DNA of 64,000 bases from assembly GCF_001612985.1 (NCBI RefSeq), contig NZ_BDBM01000011.1:124001-188000 (forward strand). Direction: 5' to 3'. This stretch comes from Nocardia gamkensis NBRC 108242 (GTDB taxonomy: Bacteria > Actinomycetota > Actinomycetes > Mycobacteriales > Mycobacteriaceae). The notes below the pieces were generated by a model. That model saw only the letters and a program-made list of their open reading frames with translations, did no database searches and had not been told where the DNA came from. Of this stretch, positions 55,405 through 64,000 are shown piece by piece. A program made the translations under genes and the position numbers. Every line of letters begins with the position of its first letter. Position 1 is the stretch's first letter.

Positions 55405-56235
55405 ATGTGCAGGTGGATGGCTTATTCCGGTGAGCCGATCCTGGCCGAGGAACTCTTGTTCCGGCCGGCGCATTCGTTGATCGATCAGAGCTTGCACTCC
55501 CGGCTCGGTGCGACGACCACGAACGGTGACGGCTTCGGGATCGGCTGGTACGGCGAAGGCCCGCGTCCGGCCATGTTCAAGAACATCGAACCGGCGTGGA
55601 ACGACCGCAACCTGCGGGAGATCGCGGCTCAGGTGCGCACGTCGCTGTTCTTCGCGCACGTGCGCGCCTCGACCGGAACCGAGGTGCAGCGCACCAACTG
55701 CCACCCGTTCCGGCACGGGCACTGGTTGTGGATGCACAACGGATCGCTGCGCGGTTTCCGGGAGTTCAAGCGCGATCTGATGACGGCGGTGGAACCGGCG
55801 TTGTTCGCCGACATCGAGGGTTCCACGGATTCGGAAGTGCTCTTCTTCCTGGCGCTGAGCTTCGGACTCGTCGACGACCCGTTCGGCGCGGTCGCCCGTG
55901 CGGTCGGCTTCGTCGAGGACGTCGGTCACGCATACGAGGTCGAGGCCCCGGTGCAGATGACCGTCGCGACCACCGACGGCACATCCATGTGGTTCTTCCG
56001 GTATTCCACGGAACGGCGATCACGGTCGCTGTTCTACTCCACCGATGTCGCGAAAGTGCGTGCGCTGCACCCGGAGGTGAAAGCTCTCCGCCTGCTCGGC
56101 GAGGAGGCGCGATTCGTCGTCTCCGAGCCGCTGCGCGACCTGCCGGGGGAGTGGAACGAGGTTCGGGAATCGTCGGCCGGCGTCGTGCGCCTCGGTCATG
56201 ACGAAACCCGCCCGTTCCAGCCGATCGCCCCCTGA
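55405..56235 (+). CDS. Class II glutamine amidotransferase (YafJ/EgtC-like)
   Basis: 276-residue Ntn-hydrolase. ATG 55405 places the nucleophile Cys second (MCRWMAYSG), exposed after Met removal; NGDGFGIGWYG near 46-56 and the HVRASTG and HNGSLRGF blocks complete the glutaminase site. It may supply ammonia or hydrolyse gamma-glutamyl bonds; EgtC of ergothioneine synthesis is a relative, but no egt genes adjoin, so YafJ-like is the safer label. Confidence 0.85.
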   Translation: MCRWMAYSGEPILAEELLFRPAHSLIDQSLHSRLGATTTNGDGFGIGWYGEGPRPAMFKNIEPAWNDRNLREIAAQVRTSLFFAHVRASTGTEVQRTNCHPFRHGHWLWMHNGSLRGFREFKRDLMTAVEPALFADIEGSTDSEVLFFLALSFGLVDDPFGAVARAVGFVEDVGHAYEVEAPVQMTVATTDGTSMWFFRYSTERRSRSLFYSTDVAKVRALHPEVKALRLLGEEARFVVSEPLRDLPGEWNEVRESSAGVVRLGHDETRPFQPIAP

Positions 56236-56354
56236 CACACCATGTCGGCCGCCGACCGCATGGCCGGAATCCGTTGTGCCGGTGCGTCTGTGCCTGTGCG
56301 TCGTGGCCTGCGTCATGTGGGGGATAGGGGTGGCGATGGTTAGGCTGCGGCGTT

Positions 56355-57587
56355 GTGCGTGGGCTGTCGTCGGTATCGACGTTGTGGTTGGTGTGGGTGG
56401 TTACTCGGCTACTGATGGTGGTGTTCACCGGGGTGACGGTGTTGCCGCACAGCGTTTGGGATGCCTCGGCCGCGGACTTGACGCTGTACCGGGAATGGGC
56501 CGAAATCATCGTCGGCCGGAGTGTTTTCCCGCTGGACGACGAGCGGTGGCAGTATCCGCCCGGAGCGGGGGTATTGCTGGCGGTGCCTTGGCTGCTCGGC
56601 GGCGGGTTCGCCTATAACTGGTTGTTCTTCGCGCTGGTCGCCGCGGCGGACGCGAGTGTACTGAGTTTGCTGATCGGGGCCGCACGTGCTGACGGGCGGG
56701 CAGTCGCGCAGACAGGGCCGTGGGTATGGACGGTTGGGGTGGCCTTGCTGGGCCGGCTCTGTTACGGCCGATTCGATTTGATCGTGGCCGCGACGGCGGC
56801 CGCGGCACTGTTGTGGTCGACGCGCCGACCGGCGTTGGCCGGCGCGGCCGCTGCCGCGGGTGTCTTGCTGAAAGTGTGGCCGGTGGTGGTTCTGCTGGGG
56901 TTGCGCAGGCGAACGCTGTGGCGGATGAGTGCGGTGGCGGCCGGTGCCGGTCTGACCGCGAGCGTCGGATTGACGGCGCTGGGCCCCGGCGCGTGGTCGT
57001 TTCTGCAATTCCAGTCCGAGCGCGGGCTGCAAATCGAATCCGCCGCTGCCACACCGCTGTTGATCGCTCGTCTGGTGAACGGCGGGTGGACCATCGTGCA
57101 TCGTTACGGTGCCGACGAGTTGTCCGGGCCCGCGGTGTCCGCGGCGGCTCGCGGGTGCGTGGCCGCCACTGTCGTCGGCGGCGCGATATTGCTGTTCACC
57201 TGGTGGCGCATGCGTCCCCCGGCAGCGGATCTGGCCTTGGCCGCGGTACTGCTCGCCTTGGTGACCAGCCGGGTACTCAGCCCGCAGTACCTGGTGTGGG
57301 CGGTGGCGGTGGCCGCGGTCTGCGCGCTCGACTCGCGCACCACGCAGCGGCCCGTGGTGATGCTGGTGCTGGCGACGGCGCTGCTGAGCCAGGTGGAATT
57401 CCCGTTCGTCTACGACCGGGTGGCTACCGGAAGCTGGCCGGGGGTCATTGTGCTGGCGCTGCGCAACGGCCTGCTGCTCTGCGCGACGGTGTGGTCCGTG
57501 GCGCGGCTGCGTGGCGGGGGTACTCGCACACTTCGCGAGTACCCGCCCCGGTCCGTGGGCAGACCGACGGCCGCATCGTCCCGCTGA
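56355..57587 (+). CDS. GT87-type polyprenyl-phosphate mannosyltransferase-like protein
   Basis: 410-residue integral membrane protein with about ten hydrophobic segments. The early luminal loop LYREWAEIIVGRSVFPLDDE with following QYPPGAGVLLAVP resembles the acidic catalytic loop and PPG motif of GT-C mannosyltransferases (GT87/DUF2029) that elongate mycobacterial lipomannan and related glycans. GTG 56355 lies 8 bases after TAGGCT. Sugar and acceptor unknown. Confidence 0.75.
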   Translation: MRGLSSVSTLWLVWVVTRLLMVVFTGVTVLPHSVWDASAADLTLYREWAEIIVGRSVFPLDDERWQYPPGAGVLLAVPWLLGGGFAYNWLFFALVAAADASVLSLLIGAARADGRAVAQTGPWVWTVGVALLGRLCYGRFDLIVAATAAAALLWSTRRPALAGAAAAAGVLLKVWPVVVLLGLRRRTLWRMSAVAAGAGLTASVGLTALGPGAWSFLQFQSERGLQIESAAATPLLIARLVNGGWTIVHRYGADELSGPAVSAAARGCVAATVVGGAILLFTWWRMRPPAADLALAAVLLALVTSRVLSPQYLVWAVAVAAVCALDSRTTQRPVVMLVLATALLSQVEFPFVYDRVATGSWPGVIVLALRNGLLLCATVWSVARLRGGGTRTLREYPPRSVGRPTAASSR

Positions 57588-57626
57588 CCGACGCCCGCTG
57601 CGGCTCCGTCAGCCGACGCGTCGGCG

Positions 57627-58734
<1,108 letters not shown>

Positions 58735-58977
58735 GGTGAACTCCTAGCGGTCGGCGGACCACCACACCGTCCACCTACATCCGACGCGCCTCAGTGAACG
58801 CTCGCGCTCATTACAGGCACAGCAGCCACCACGCCGCAACCGGGGAGGTTGCCATCTGTGGCGGTGGCGGCAACTGTGCTGAAACCGTGTCGGGCAGCGG
58901 TCGAAACGGAAGGGCAGGGTATGCCTCCGCATTATGTGGTGGCGACGAGCCAGGCCACTTTTGGATACAGTCGTGTC

Positions 58978-59736
58978 GTGGCATTCGAGATCACGGCCGA
59001 ACAGATCGACGTCATTCAGCACGACGCGATGCCCATGGCGGCGTATATCTCTCGCCCGGCTCGACCGGGCGACTACCCGCTGGTCCTCGTCGGTGCGGAA
59101 TTGTGGGGGCTGACGAATGAGGTTCGGGCCGTCGTCCGTGATGTGGCCGCGCTGGGGTATGTGGCGATCGCGCCGAACCTGTACCACCGCTCCGGTCCCG
59201 ACACCTCGACCGGTATCGAGGAGAGCGATGCCAATCGGGCCCATGCGTTCGAACTGCTGAGCAGGTTGACCCGCGACGGGGTGGAGGCGGATCTGCGCGC
59301 CGCCGCCGACTATGCCCGAGAGCATGCCGGTGCCGCTGACCGGATCGGCATGCTGGGCTTCAGCCTCGGTGGGCATGTCACCTATTTCGCCGCGACCCGG
59401 CTGCCGCTGCGCGCCGCGGCGATCTACTACCCGGGATGGCTGCCCGACGCCGGAACGGCGTTGAGCGTTCCGGACCCGCTGTTGGCGGCGACCTCGCGGA
59501 TCACCGCCCGCCTGACGCTGTTGTTCGCCGAGCAGGACCATGTCATCGATGCCGACCAGCGGCGCCGGATCGGGGAAGCGCTGTCGGCGGCATCCGTCCG
59601 GCACGAGATAGTCGTGTATCCCGGTGCCCGCCACGCCTTCTTCTTCCCCGGCCGCGAGCCTTACGACAAGCAAGCCGCCGATGACTCCTGGCAGCGCGTG
59701 CGCGAACTCTTCGCTGCCGAATTGAGCGCCGGCTGA
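58978..59736 (+). CDS. Dienelactone hydrolase-family protein
   Basis: 252-residue alpha/beta-hydrolase of the DLH family: core GAELWGLTNEVRAVVRDVAA near 37-56, nucleophile elbow GFSLGGHV near 123-130, Asp in AEQDHVIDADQ and His in GARHAFFFPG. The nucleophile is Ser, not the Cys of true dienelactone hydrolase. GTG 58978 lies 6 bases after TACAGT, hence probably leaderless. Substrate unknown. Confidence 0.87.
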   Translation: MAFEITAEQIDVIQHDAMPMAAYISRPARPGDYPLVLVGAELWGLTNEVRAVVRDVAALGYVAIAPNLYHRSGPDTSTGIEESDANRAHAFELLSRLTRDGVEADLRAAADYAREHAGAADRIGMLGFSLGGHVTYFAATRLPLRAAAIYYPGWLPDAGTALSVPDPLLAATSRITARLTLLFAEQDHVIDADQRRRIGEALSAASVRHEIVVYPGARHAFFFPGREPYDKQAADDSWQRVRELFAAELSAG

Positions 59737-59805
59737 TCCCGCGGTCCCTCGCCGGGTAGCCCACCGCGGCTTCACCCGCAGCGTTCATGCCATATCGTCG
59801 AGTTC

Positions 59806-60159
59806 CTACAGTGGACTCGGCTCCGAGGCGTGGGTGGCGCCGATCCAGTGCAGGAGTCGATGAATCGTTTCGTCCGCGAGGCGGTAGCGCACGATGCGGC
59901 CACTCTTGGATGCGCTGACCCACCCCTGGTGACGCAACTGGCGTAGGGCGTGTGAGGCGGCGGTCGCCGTCATCCCCACCGTGGCGGCGAGTTCGGTCAC
60001 GCTCTGGCCGGGGGTGTGGTGCAAGCACACCAGCAGCCGCAGCCGATTGGCGTCGGAGAGCAGGTCGAATCGGTGTGCCCAATGCTCGACGCTGGACACG
60101 TCCAAGCCGAGCCCGGCGGGCCGGGCGTGTTCGGAATCCAGCGGGTCACTCGTAGCCAC
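59806..60159 (-). CDS. ArsR/SmtB-family metal sensor (nickel/cobalt-type)
   Basis: 117-residue winged-HTH repressor: DLLSDANRLRLLVCLHHTPG, TVGMTATAASHALRQLRHQG and the wing SKSGRIVRYRLA. His residues at the N terminus (SEHARPAG, VEHWAHRF) and C terminus (HRLLHWIGATHASE) resemble NmtR/KmtR, which sense nickel and cobalt. It is divergent from the cobalt/nickel importer and the symmetrical AT-rich region between them probably holds its operator. GTG 60159. Confidence 0.88.
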   Translation of the reverse strand: MATSDPLDSEHARPAGLGLDVSSVEHWAHRFDLLSDANRLRLLVCLHHTPGQSVTELAATVGMTATAASHALRQLRHQGWVSASKSGRIVRYRLADETIHRLLHWIGATHASEPSPL

Positions 60160-60202
60160 TGCTCTACTCTGCCGTTGTCTGCTCGGCGAGGCCAAATATT
60201 GC

Positions 60203-60239
60203 GGACAGCCATATATCTGTCCAGTTGAACATATATGGC
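60203..60239. promoter_or_regulatory. Nested inverted repeats between arsR and cbiMN
   Basis: GCCATATAT (60208-60216) and ATATATGGC (60231-60239) are perfect inverted 9-mers 14 bases apart; GGACAG (60203-60208) and CTGTCC (60217-60222) form a second dyad interleaved with them. The patch is far more AT-rich than its surroundings. Probable ArsR operator overlapping divergent promoters. Confidence 0.65.
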
Positions 60240-60277
60240 GTGTATCGTTTCCCGAGGTGAGGGAGACCATGTCGGCG

Positions 60278-61342
60278 ATGCATATGAGCGACGGCATCGT
60301 CGACGCACCCACCTCTGCGGTATTCGCGGTCGTCGCCCTCGCCGGGCTGGGATTCGCGGCGTGGCGCGCCCGTGCCGAACTCGATGAGCGTGCCGCTCCG
60401 ATGGCCGGTCTGGTGGCCGCGTTCATCTTCGCGGTGCAGATGGTGAACTTCCCGATCCTGCCGGGCGTGAGCGGGCATCTGCTCGGTGACGCGCTCGCCG
60501 CGATATTGGCCGGGCCCTATGTGGGTGCGCTGTGTGTGGCGATCGTGCTCGTCGTGCAGGCACTGCTGTTCGCCGACGGCGGGTTGACGGCGCTGGGTAC
60601 GAACATCACGAATATGGCGTTGCTCGGGGTAGCGGTGGGCTATCTCGCCGCGCGCCGGTTGCTGCCTTTCGCGCCGAGACGCGGCGGGGTCGGTGTCGTC
60701 GCGTTCGTCGCCGCGTTGGTCGCAACCATCTGTGCCGCCATGGGTTTCGCTGCCGAGTACGCCATCGGTGGGGCGGCGGGATCCACTGCCGGTGCGGTGA
60801 CCTGGTACATGCTGGGCACCCATGCATTGATCGGTATCGGGGAAGGCATCATCACCGCGATCACCGTCGTCGCTGTAGTCGACGCCCGCCCCGACCTCGT
60901 CTACCTTCTGCGCGCTGCCGATCGGACGAGACGGACGCCGCGCGCCGCACTATCGATGAACGGATTCCTGTTCGGATTCGCCGCCGTCGCGGTACTTGTC
61001 GCGGGCCTGCTCTCGTACCTGGCGAGTTCGCGACCCGACGGTCTCGATGCCGTGACATGGCGCGGCTGCACCGTGGTGCAGGTCGACGGAACCGAAGAAC
61101 TGCGCGGCGAGTGCATCGCGCGTAACGCGGACGATCACAGGTTGGCGGATTCGCCGCTGGCCGGGTACACGATCGACGGCGATGACCGGCTGACCGGTGT
61201 CGCGGGCATTTTCGGAGCCGCCGCCGCATTCGCCGCGCTGTTCGCCGTGGTGCGCATCATCAGGGCAGGTCGATCGAATCACACTGGGGACGAACCCGTT
61301 TCGAATGGCGCAGCCGAGTCGCCCGAACCGGAGTCCAGCTAG
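60278..61342 (+). CDS. Cobalt/nickel ECF transporter S-component, CbiM-CbiN fusion
   Basis: 354-residue membrane protein. Starting at ATG 60278 gives MHMSDGIVDAP; in CbiM/NikM the N-terminal Met-His is a metal ligand, so this start is preferred to ATG 60269. Six or seven helices follow with GTNITNMALLG and HALIGIGEGIITA; a C-terminal part (about 225-354) with two helices around SRPDGLDAV corresponds to CbiN/NikN fused in the same chain. Captures Co(II) or Ni(II) at the membrane. Confidence 0.9.
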   Translation: MHMSDGIVDAPTSAVFAVVALAGLGFAAWRARAELDERAAPMAGLVAAFIFAVQMVNFPILPGVSGHLLGDALAAILAGPYVGALCVAIVLVVQALLFADGGLTALGTNITNMALLGVAVGYLAARRLLPFAPRRGGVGVVAFVAALVATICAAMGFAAEYAIGGAAGSTAGAVTWYMLGTHALIGIGEGIITAITVVAVVDARPDLVYLLRAADRTRRTPRAALSMNGFLFGFAAVAVLVAGLLSYLASSRPDGLDAVTWRGCTVVQVDGTEELRGECIARNADDHRLADSPLAGYTIDGDDRLTGVAGIFGAAAAFAALFAVVRIIRAGRSNHTGDEPVSNGAAESPEPESS

Positions 61343-62104
61343 GTGTCCACCGTCAGCCATCGGCTGCACCTGCCCGGCGGTTCGCCGGTGCACCGGACTC
61401 CGGCCGAGGCGAAGATCGTCTGCGCCGTGATCACCGTCTTCGCGGTGGTCGCGACACCAAGGGACATGTTCTGGCCGTTCGCCGTCTATGCGGCCGGATT
61501 GCTCGTCGTCTGGCGCGTGACGCGGATTCCGCCGCGGTGGATCGCGCCGCGGCTGCTGATCGAAATGCCCTTCGTCGTGCTGGCGATTCTGCTGCCGTTC
61601 GCGGCCGGAGAACCCAGAACGACCGTCTTCGGACTGTCGCTGTCTGCGACGGGTGTCCACGCCGCATGGGGAATCATCGCGAAAGGTTCGATCGGAGTGG
61701 GTGTTTCGCTGACCGTCGCGGCCACCACGAGCGTGCGCGAGCTGCCGGGCGGACTCAGCAGGCTCCATGTGCCCGGCATGATCGTCACGATCGTCGTGTT
61801 GATGCTGCGGTACGTGGACGTGATCGCCGACGAGGCGGCCCGCATGCGCGTGGCACGCATCTCGCGCGGAGATGACCCGCGGACGATACGTCAGATCGGT
61901 GCCACAGCGCGCGGCGTCGGCAGCCTGTTCCTGCGATCCTACGAACGAGGCGAACGAGTTCACCTGGCGATGCTCTCGCGCGGGTTCACCGGCACGATCA
62001 TCGATTTCGACACGCCTAAGGCCACCTGGAGGCAATGGATCTTCTCCTGTGTTCCCGCCTCGGCCGCCCTCGGTGTCTGTGTCGGCGCCTGGATCGCCCG
62101 GTGA
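61343..62104 (+). CDS. cbiQ: ECF transporter T-component CbiQ
   Basis: 253-residue membrane protein with about five helices and the two coupling-helix motifs of T-components (AARMRVARISRGDD and LAMLSRGFTG near 170 and 215), which bind the ATPase. GTG 61343 directly follows the cbiMN stop and overlaps cbiO by GTGA at its end. Confidence 0.9.
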   Translation: MSTVSHRLHLPGGSPVHRTPAEAKIVCAVITVFAVVATPRDMFWPFAVYAAGLLVVWRVTRIPPRWIAPRLLIEMPFVVLAILLPFAAGEPRTTVFGLSLSATGVHAAWGIIAKGSIGVGVSLTVAATTSVRELPGGLSRLHVPGMIVTIVVLMLRYVDVIADEAARMRVARISRGDDPRTIRQIGATARGVGSLFLRSYERGERVHLAMLSRGFTGTIIDFDTPKATWRQWIFSCVPASAALGVCVGAWIAR

Positions 62105-62820
62105 ACGAGTCGACGGCCCCCGCCGTACGTCTGGCCGGTCTGACCTTCGCCTATCCGGATGGGACCGGGGCGTTGCGCGGGGTGGATCTCGACATCGCCC
62201 GCGGCGAACGGGTCGCGATTCTGGGCCCCAACGGCGCGGGCAAATCGACACTGATGCTGCATCTCAACGGGGTGCTCAGCGCGACATCGGGCGAGGTGTA
62301 TATCGGCGGCACCCGCGTGGACCGCACCACCGTGCGCGCCGTACGCAGGCGCGTCGGCGTCGTCTTCCAAGACCCCGACGACCAACTGTTCATGCCGACC
62401 GTCGAACAAGATGTCGCGTTCGGTCCCGTCAACTTCGGCATGCGCGGCGAAGACCTCGCCGAGAATGTGCGCTTCGCGCTCGCCGCGGTCGGGATGACCG
62501 ATCGAGCCGACCGCTCCCCGGCCCGTCTGTCGCTGGGCGAACGCCGCCGCGCCGCGCTCGCCACCGTCCTGGCATGCCGCCCGGAGGTGCTCGTTCTCGA
62601 CGAGCCCGCGGCCAACCTGGACCCGGTCGCCCGCCGAGAACTCGCCGAGATCCTGCTCACCCTGCCGACGACACTCGTCCTGGTCACCCACGATCTGCCC
62701 TACGCCCAGCGCATCTGCGAGCGCGCCGTCATCCTCGACAGCGGACGCATCGTCGCCGACGGGCCGATAGACGAGATACTCGCCGATGCCCAGCTCCTTG
62801 CCGCACATCGCCTCAGCTGA
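62101..62820 (+). CDS. cbiO: ECF transporter ATPase CbiO
   Basis: 239-residue ATPase: Walker A GPNGAGKST near 41-49, Q-loop VVFQDPDDQLF characteristic of ECF ATPases, signature variant LSLGERRR, Walker B VLVLDEPAANLDP and H-loop THDLP. It energises the CbiMN/Q complex. Only one ATPase gene is present, so it should work as a homodimer. Confidence 0.93.
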   Translation: MNESTAPAVRLAGLTFAYPDGTGALRGVDLDIARGERVAILGPNGAGKSTLMLHLNGVLSATSGEVYIGGTRVDRTTVRAVRRRVGVVFQDPDDQLFMPTVEQDVAFGPVNFGMRGEDLAENVRFALAAVGMTDRADRSPARLSLGERRRAALATVLACRPEVLVLDEPAANLDPVARRELAEILLTLPTTLVLVTHDLPYAQRICERAVILDSGRIVADGPIDEILADAQLLAAHRLS

Positions 62821-62845
62821 ACCGGCCGGAAAAACTTTCGCAATC

Positions 62846-62876
62846 TACGCATATTCGCTGATTTCGGTACGCAAAT
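62846..62876. promoter_or_regulatory. TACGCA direct repeats upstream of prpD
   Basis: TACGCATAT (62846-62854) and TACGCAAAT (62868-62876) lie 22 bases apart, about two helical turns, in an AT-richer patch upstream of prpD. Mycobacterial prp genes are controlled by PrpR and RamB; these may be analogous sites, but they do not clearly match either published motif. Confidence 0.35.
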
Positions 62877-62963
62877 ATCGGCATCTGCGAGGCATTTCGA
62901 GCCGTTATGGGCGTGAGTAGCGTGCGAATCAGAAACCGGAAATCGACGTTCGGAGGCGCACCC

Positions 62964-64000
62964 GTGATAAACCACCTCGTCCGCACCCACCGCTCCGCCG
63001 AGCACTTCCCGCGCGAGGAGCATCTCGCGTGGCGGATCGCCGAGGTCGCCGCGGATCCGGTGGCGGTCGCGCCGGAGACCGAGGAGATGATCGTCAACCG
63101 GATCATCGACAACGCGGCGGTCGCGGCCGCGTCGGTGACCCGCCGTCCGGTGGCCAACGCCCGGGCACAGGCGCTGGCGCATCCGTATCGACCGGGCGCG
63201 ACGGTGTTCGGTGTGCCGGGCCGGTTCTCGCCGGAATGGGCGGCCTGGGCGAATGGTGTCGCGGTACGCGAGCTGGATTTCCACGACACTTTCCTGGCCG
63301 CGGAGTACTCCCACCCCGGTGACAACATCCCGGCGATCCTGGCGGTGGCACAGCATGCCGGCCGCAGCGGCCGTGACCTGATCCGCGGGCTGGCGACGGG
63401 CTACGAGATCCAGGTGGATCTCGTACGTTCGATCTGCCTGCACGAGCACAAGATCGACCACGTGGCCCATCTCGGTCCCTCGGTGGCGGCCGGTATCGGC
63501 ACGCTGCTGGCGCTGGACACCGAGACCATCTACCAAGCCATCGGCCAGGCGTTGCACACCACCACCGCGACCCGCCAGTCCCGCAAGGGGGAGATCTCGA
63601 GTTGGAAGGCCTACGCGCCCGCCTTCGCTGGAAAGATGGCGGTGGAGGCCGTGGACCGCGCCCTGCGTGGCGAGGGCGCCCCGTCGCCGATCTGGGAGGG
63701 CGAGGACGGTGTGATCGCCCGCCTTCTCGGCGGACCCGACAAGGAATATTCGGTGCCGCTTCCCGGCCCGGGCGAGCCCAAGCGCGCGATCCTCGACACC
63801 TACACGAAGGAGCACTCCGCCGAATACCAGAGCCAGGCGCCGATCGACCTGGCCCGGCGGATGCGCGAGCGGATCGGTGAACTGGACCGGATCGCCTCGA
63901 TCGTGCTGCACACCAGCCACCACACCCACGTGGTGATCGGCACCGGATCGGGCGATCCGCAGAAGTTCGATCCGACCGCGTCGCGGGAGACCCTGGACCA
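62964..64000 (+). CDS. prpD: 2-methylcitrate dehydratase PrpD (5' part)
   Basis: At least 345 codons, cut by the window end. The translated start ([20 protein letters not shown]) and blocks [74 protein letters not shown] and [20 protein letters not shown] follow mycobacterial PrpD almost residue for residue as I recall it. The enzyme dehydrates 2-methylcitrate in propionyl-CoA disposal. GTG 62964 follows GGAGG. prpC and possibly prpB are expected beyond the edge. Confidence 0.95.
   Translation, partial: MINHLVRTHRSAEHFPREEHLAWRIAEVAADPVAVAPETEEMIVNRIIDNAAVAAASVTRRPVANARAQALAHPYRPGATVFGVPGRFSPEWAAWANGVAVRELDFHDTFLAAEYSHPGDNIPAILAVAQHAGRSGRDLIRGLATGYEIQVDLVRSICLHEHKIDHVAHLGPSVAAGIGTLLALDTETIYQAIGQALHTTTATRQSRKGEISSWKAYAPAFAGKMAVEAVDRALRGEGAPSPIWEGEDGVIARLLGGPDKEYSVPLPGPGEPKRAILDTYTKEHSAEYQSQAPIDLARRMRERIGELDRIASIVLHTSHHTHVVIGTGSGDPQKFDPTASRETLD

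Noticed and set aside
57612..57625. GCCGACGCGTCGGC palindrome between convergent genes
   Set aside because: Fully self-complementary with no loop; it may contribute to termination but could be chance in GC-rich DNA.

Overview
The window is about 70% GC, dense with coding sequence, and uses many GTG starts, 4-base ATGA/GTGA overlaps and leaderless starts. Several proteins are typical of mycolic-acid actinobacteria: an F420-type split-barrel protein, an EthA-like Baeyer-Villiger monooxygenase, a rifampicin monooxygenase (rox) close to the Nocardia enzyme, and a Mycobacterium-like PrpD. I infer a Nocardia (or close relative) chromosome. I saw no tRNA, rRNA, CRISPR array or complete transposon.

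Layout. 0-6 kb: F420-type protein, a cytoplasmic BisC/DMSO-reductase-like molybdoenzyme with a LysR regulator, a LexA-family repressor and a sirtuin. 6-8.3 kb: a flavoprotein-ferredoxin pair flanked by the stumps of an ABC permease and of a substrate-binding lipoprotein. 8.3-13.7 kb: a leftward operon, P450 > alpha/beta hydrolase > SDR > EthA-like BVMO > TetR, with two GGTAC-N6-GTACC operators at its head. 13.7-15.1 kb: a short threonyl-tRNA synthetase preceded by a Thr-rich leader peptide and competing hairpins. 15.2-21.4 kb: a sugar-type ABC importer (binding protein plus fused double permease), a TPR protein, a beheaded PurN and a histidine phosphatase. 21.4-30.9 kb: ATP-dependent DNA ligase, tyrosine recombinase, amidase, an AT-rich palindromic gap, epoxide hydrolase, coiled-coil protein, DUF308 membrane protein and an intracellular subtilase.

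30.9-36.5 kb is a decayed accessory zone. A broken serine resolvase with an upstream repeat cluster lies at one edge and a second resolvase scrap, inverted, at the other. Between them are a sterol desaturase-like protein, an AraC regulator, a broken multicopper oxidase, an esterase and a secreted lipase. 36.5-44.1 kb: TetR/hydrolase pair, a papain-like YiiX-type protein sharing a bidirectional promoter with a small membrane protein, a haloalkane-dehalogenase-like protein, a large LuxR ATPase regulator, and VOC and DUF1801 genes. 44.2-50.4 kb: a leftward 2-oxoacid dehydrogenase operon (lpd, E1alpha, E1beta, E2) behind a PucR regulator. 50.6-53.7 kb: HTH-Mop regulator and modABC. 53.7-55.3 kb: rox behind a rifamycin-associated element. 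55.4-59.7 kb: class II amidotransferase, membrane mannosyltransferase-like protein, a deacetylase split by an A8 run, and dienelactone hydrolase. 59.8-62.8 kb: ArsR regulator divergent from a cobalt/nickel ECF transporter. The window ends inside prpD.

Main points for follow-up: the four-enzyme oxidative-cleavage operon (hydroxylate, oxidise, insert oxygen, hydrolyse); the candidate threonine attenuator in front of the ThrRS paralogue; the RAE-rox unit; the homopolymer-frameshifted deacetylase; and the paired resolvase relics around a 5.4 kb accessory segment.
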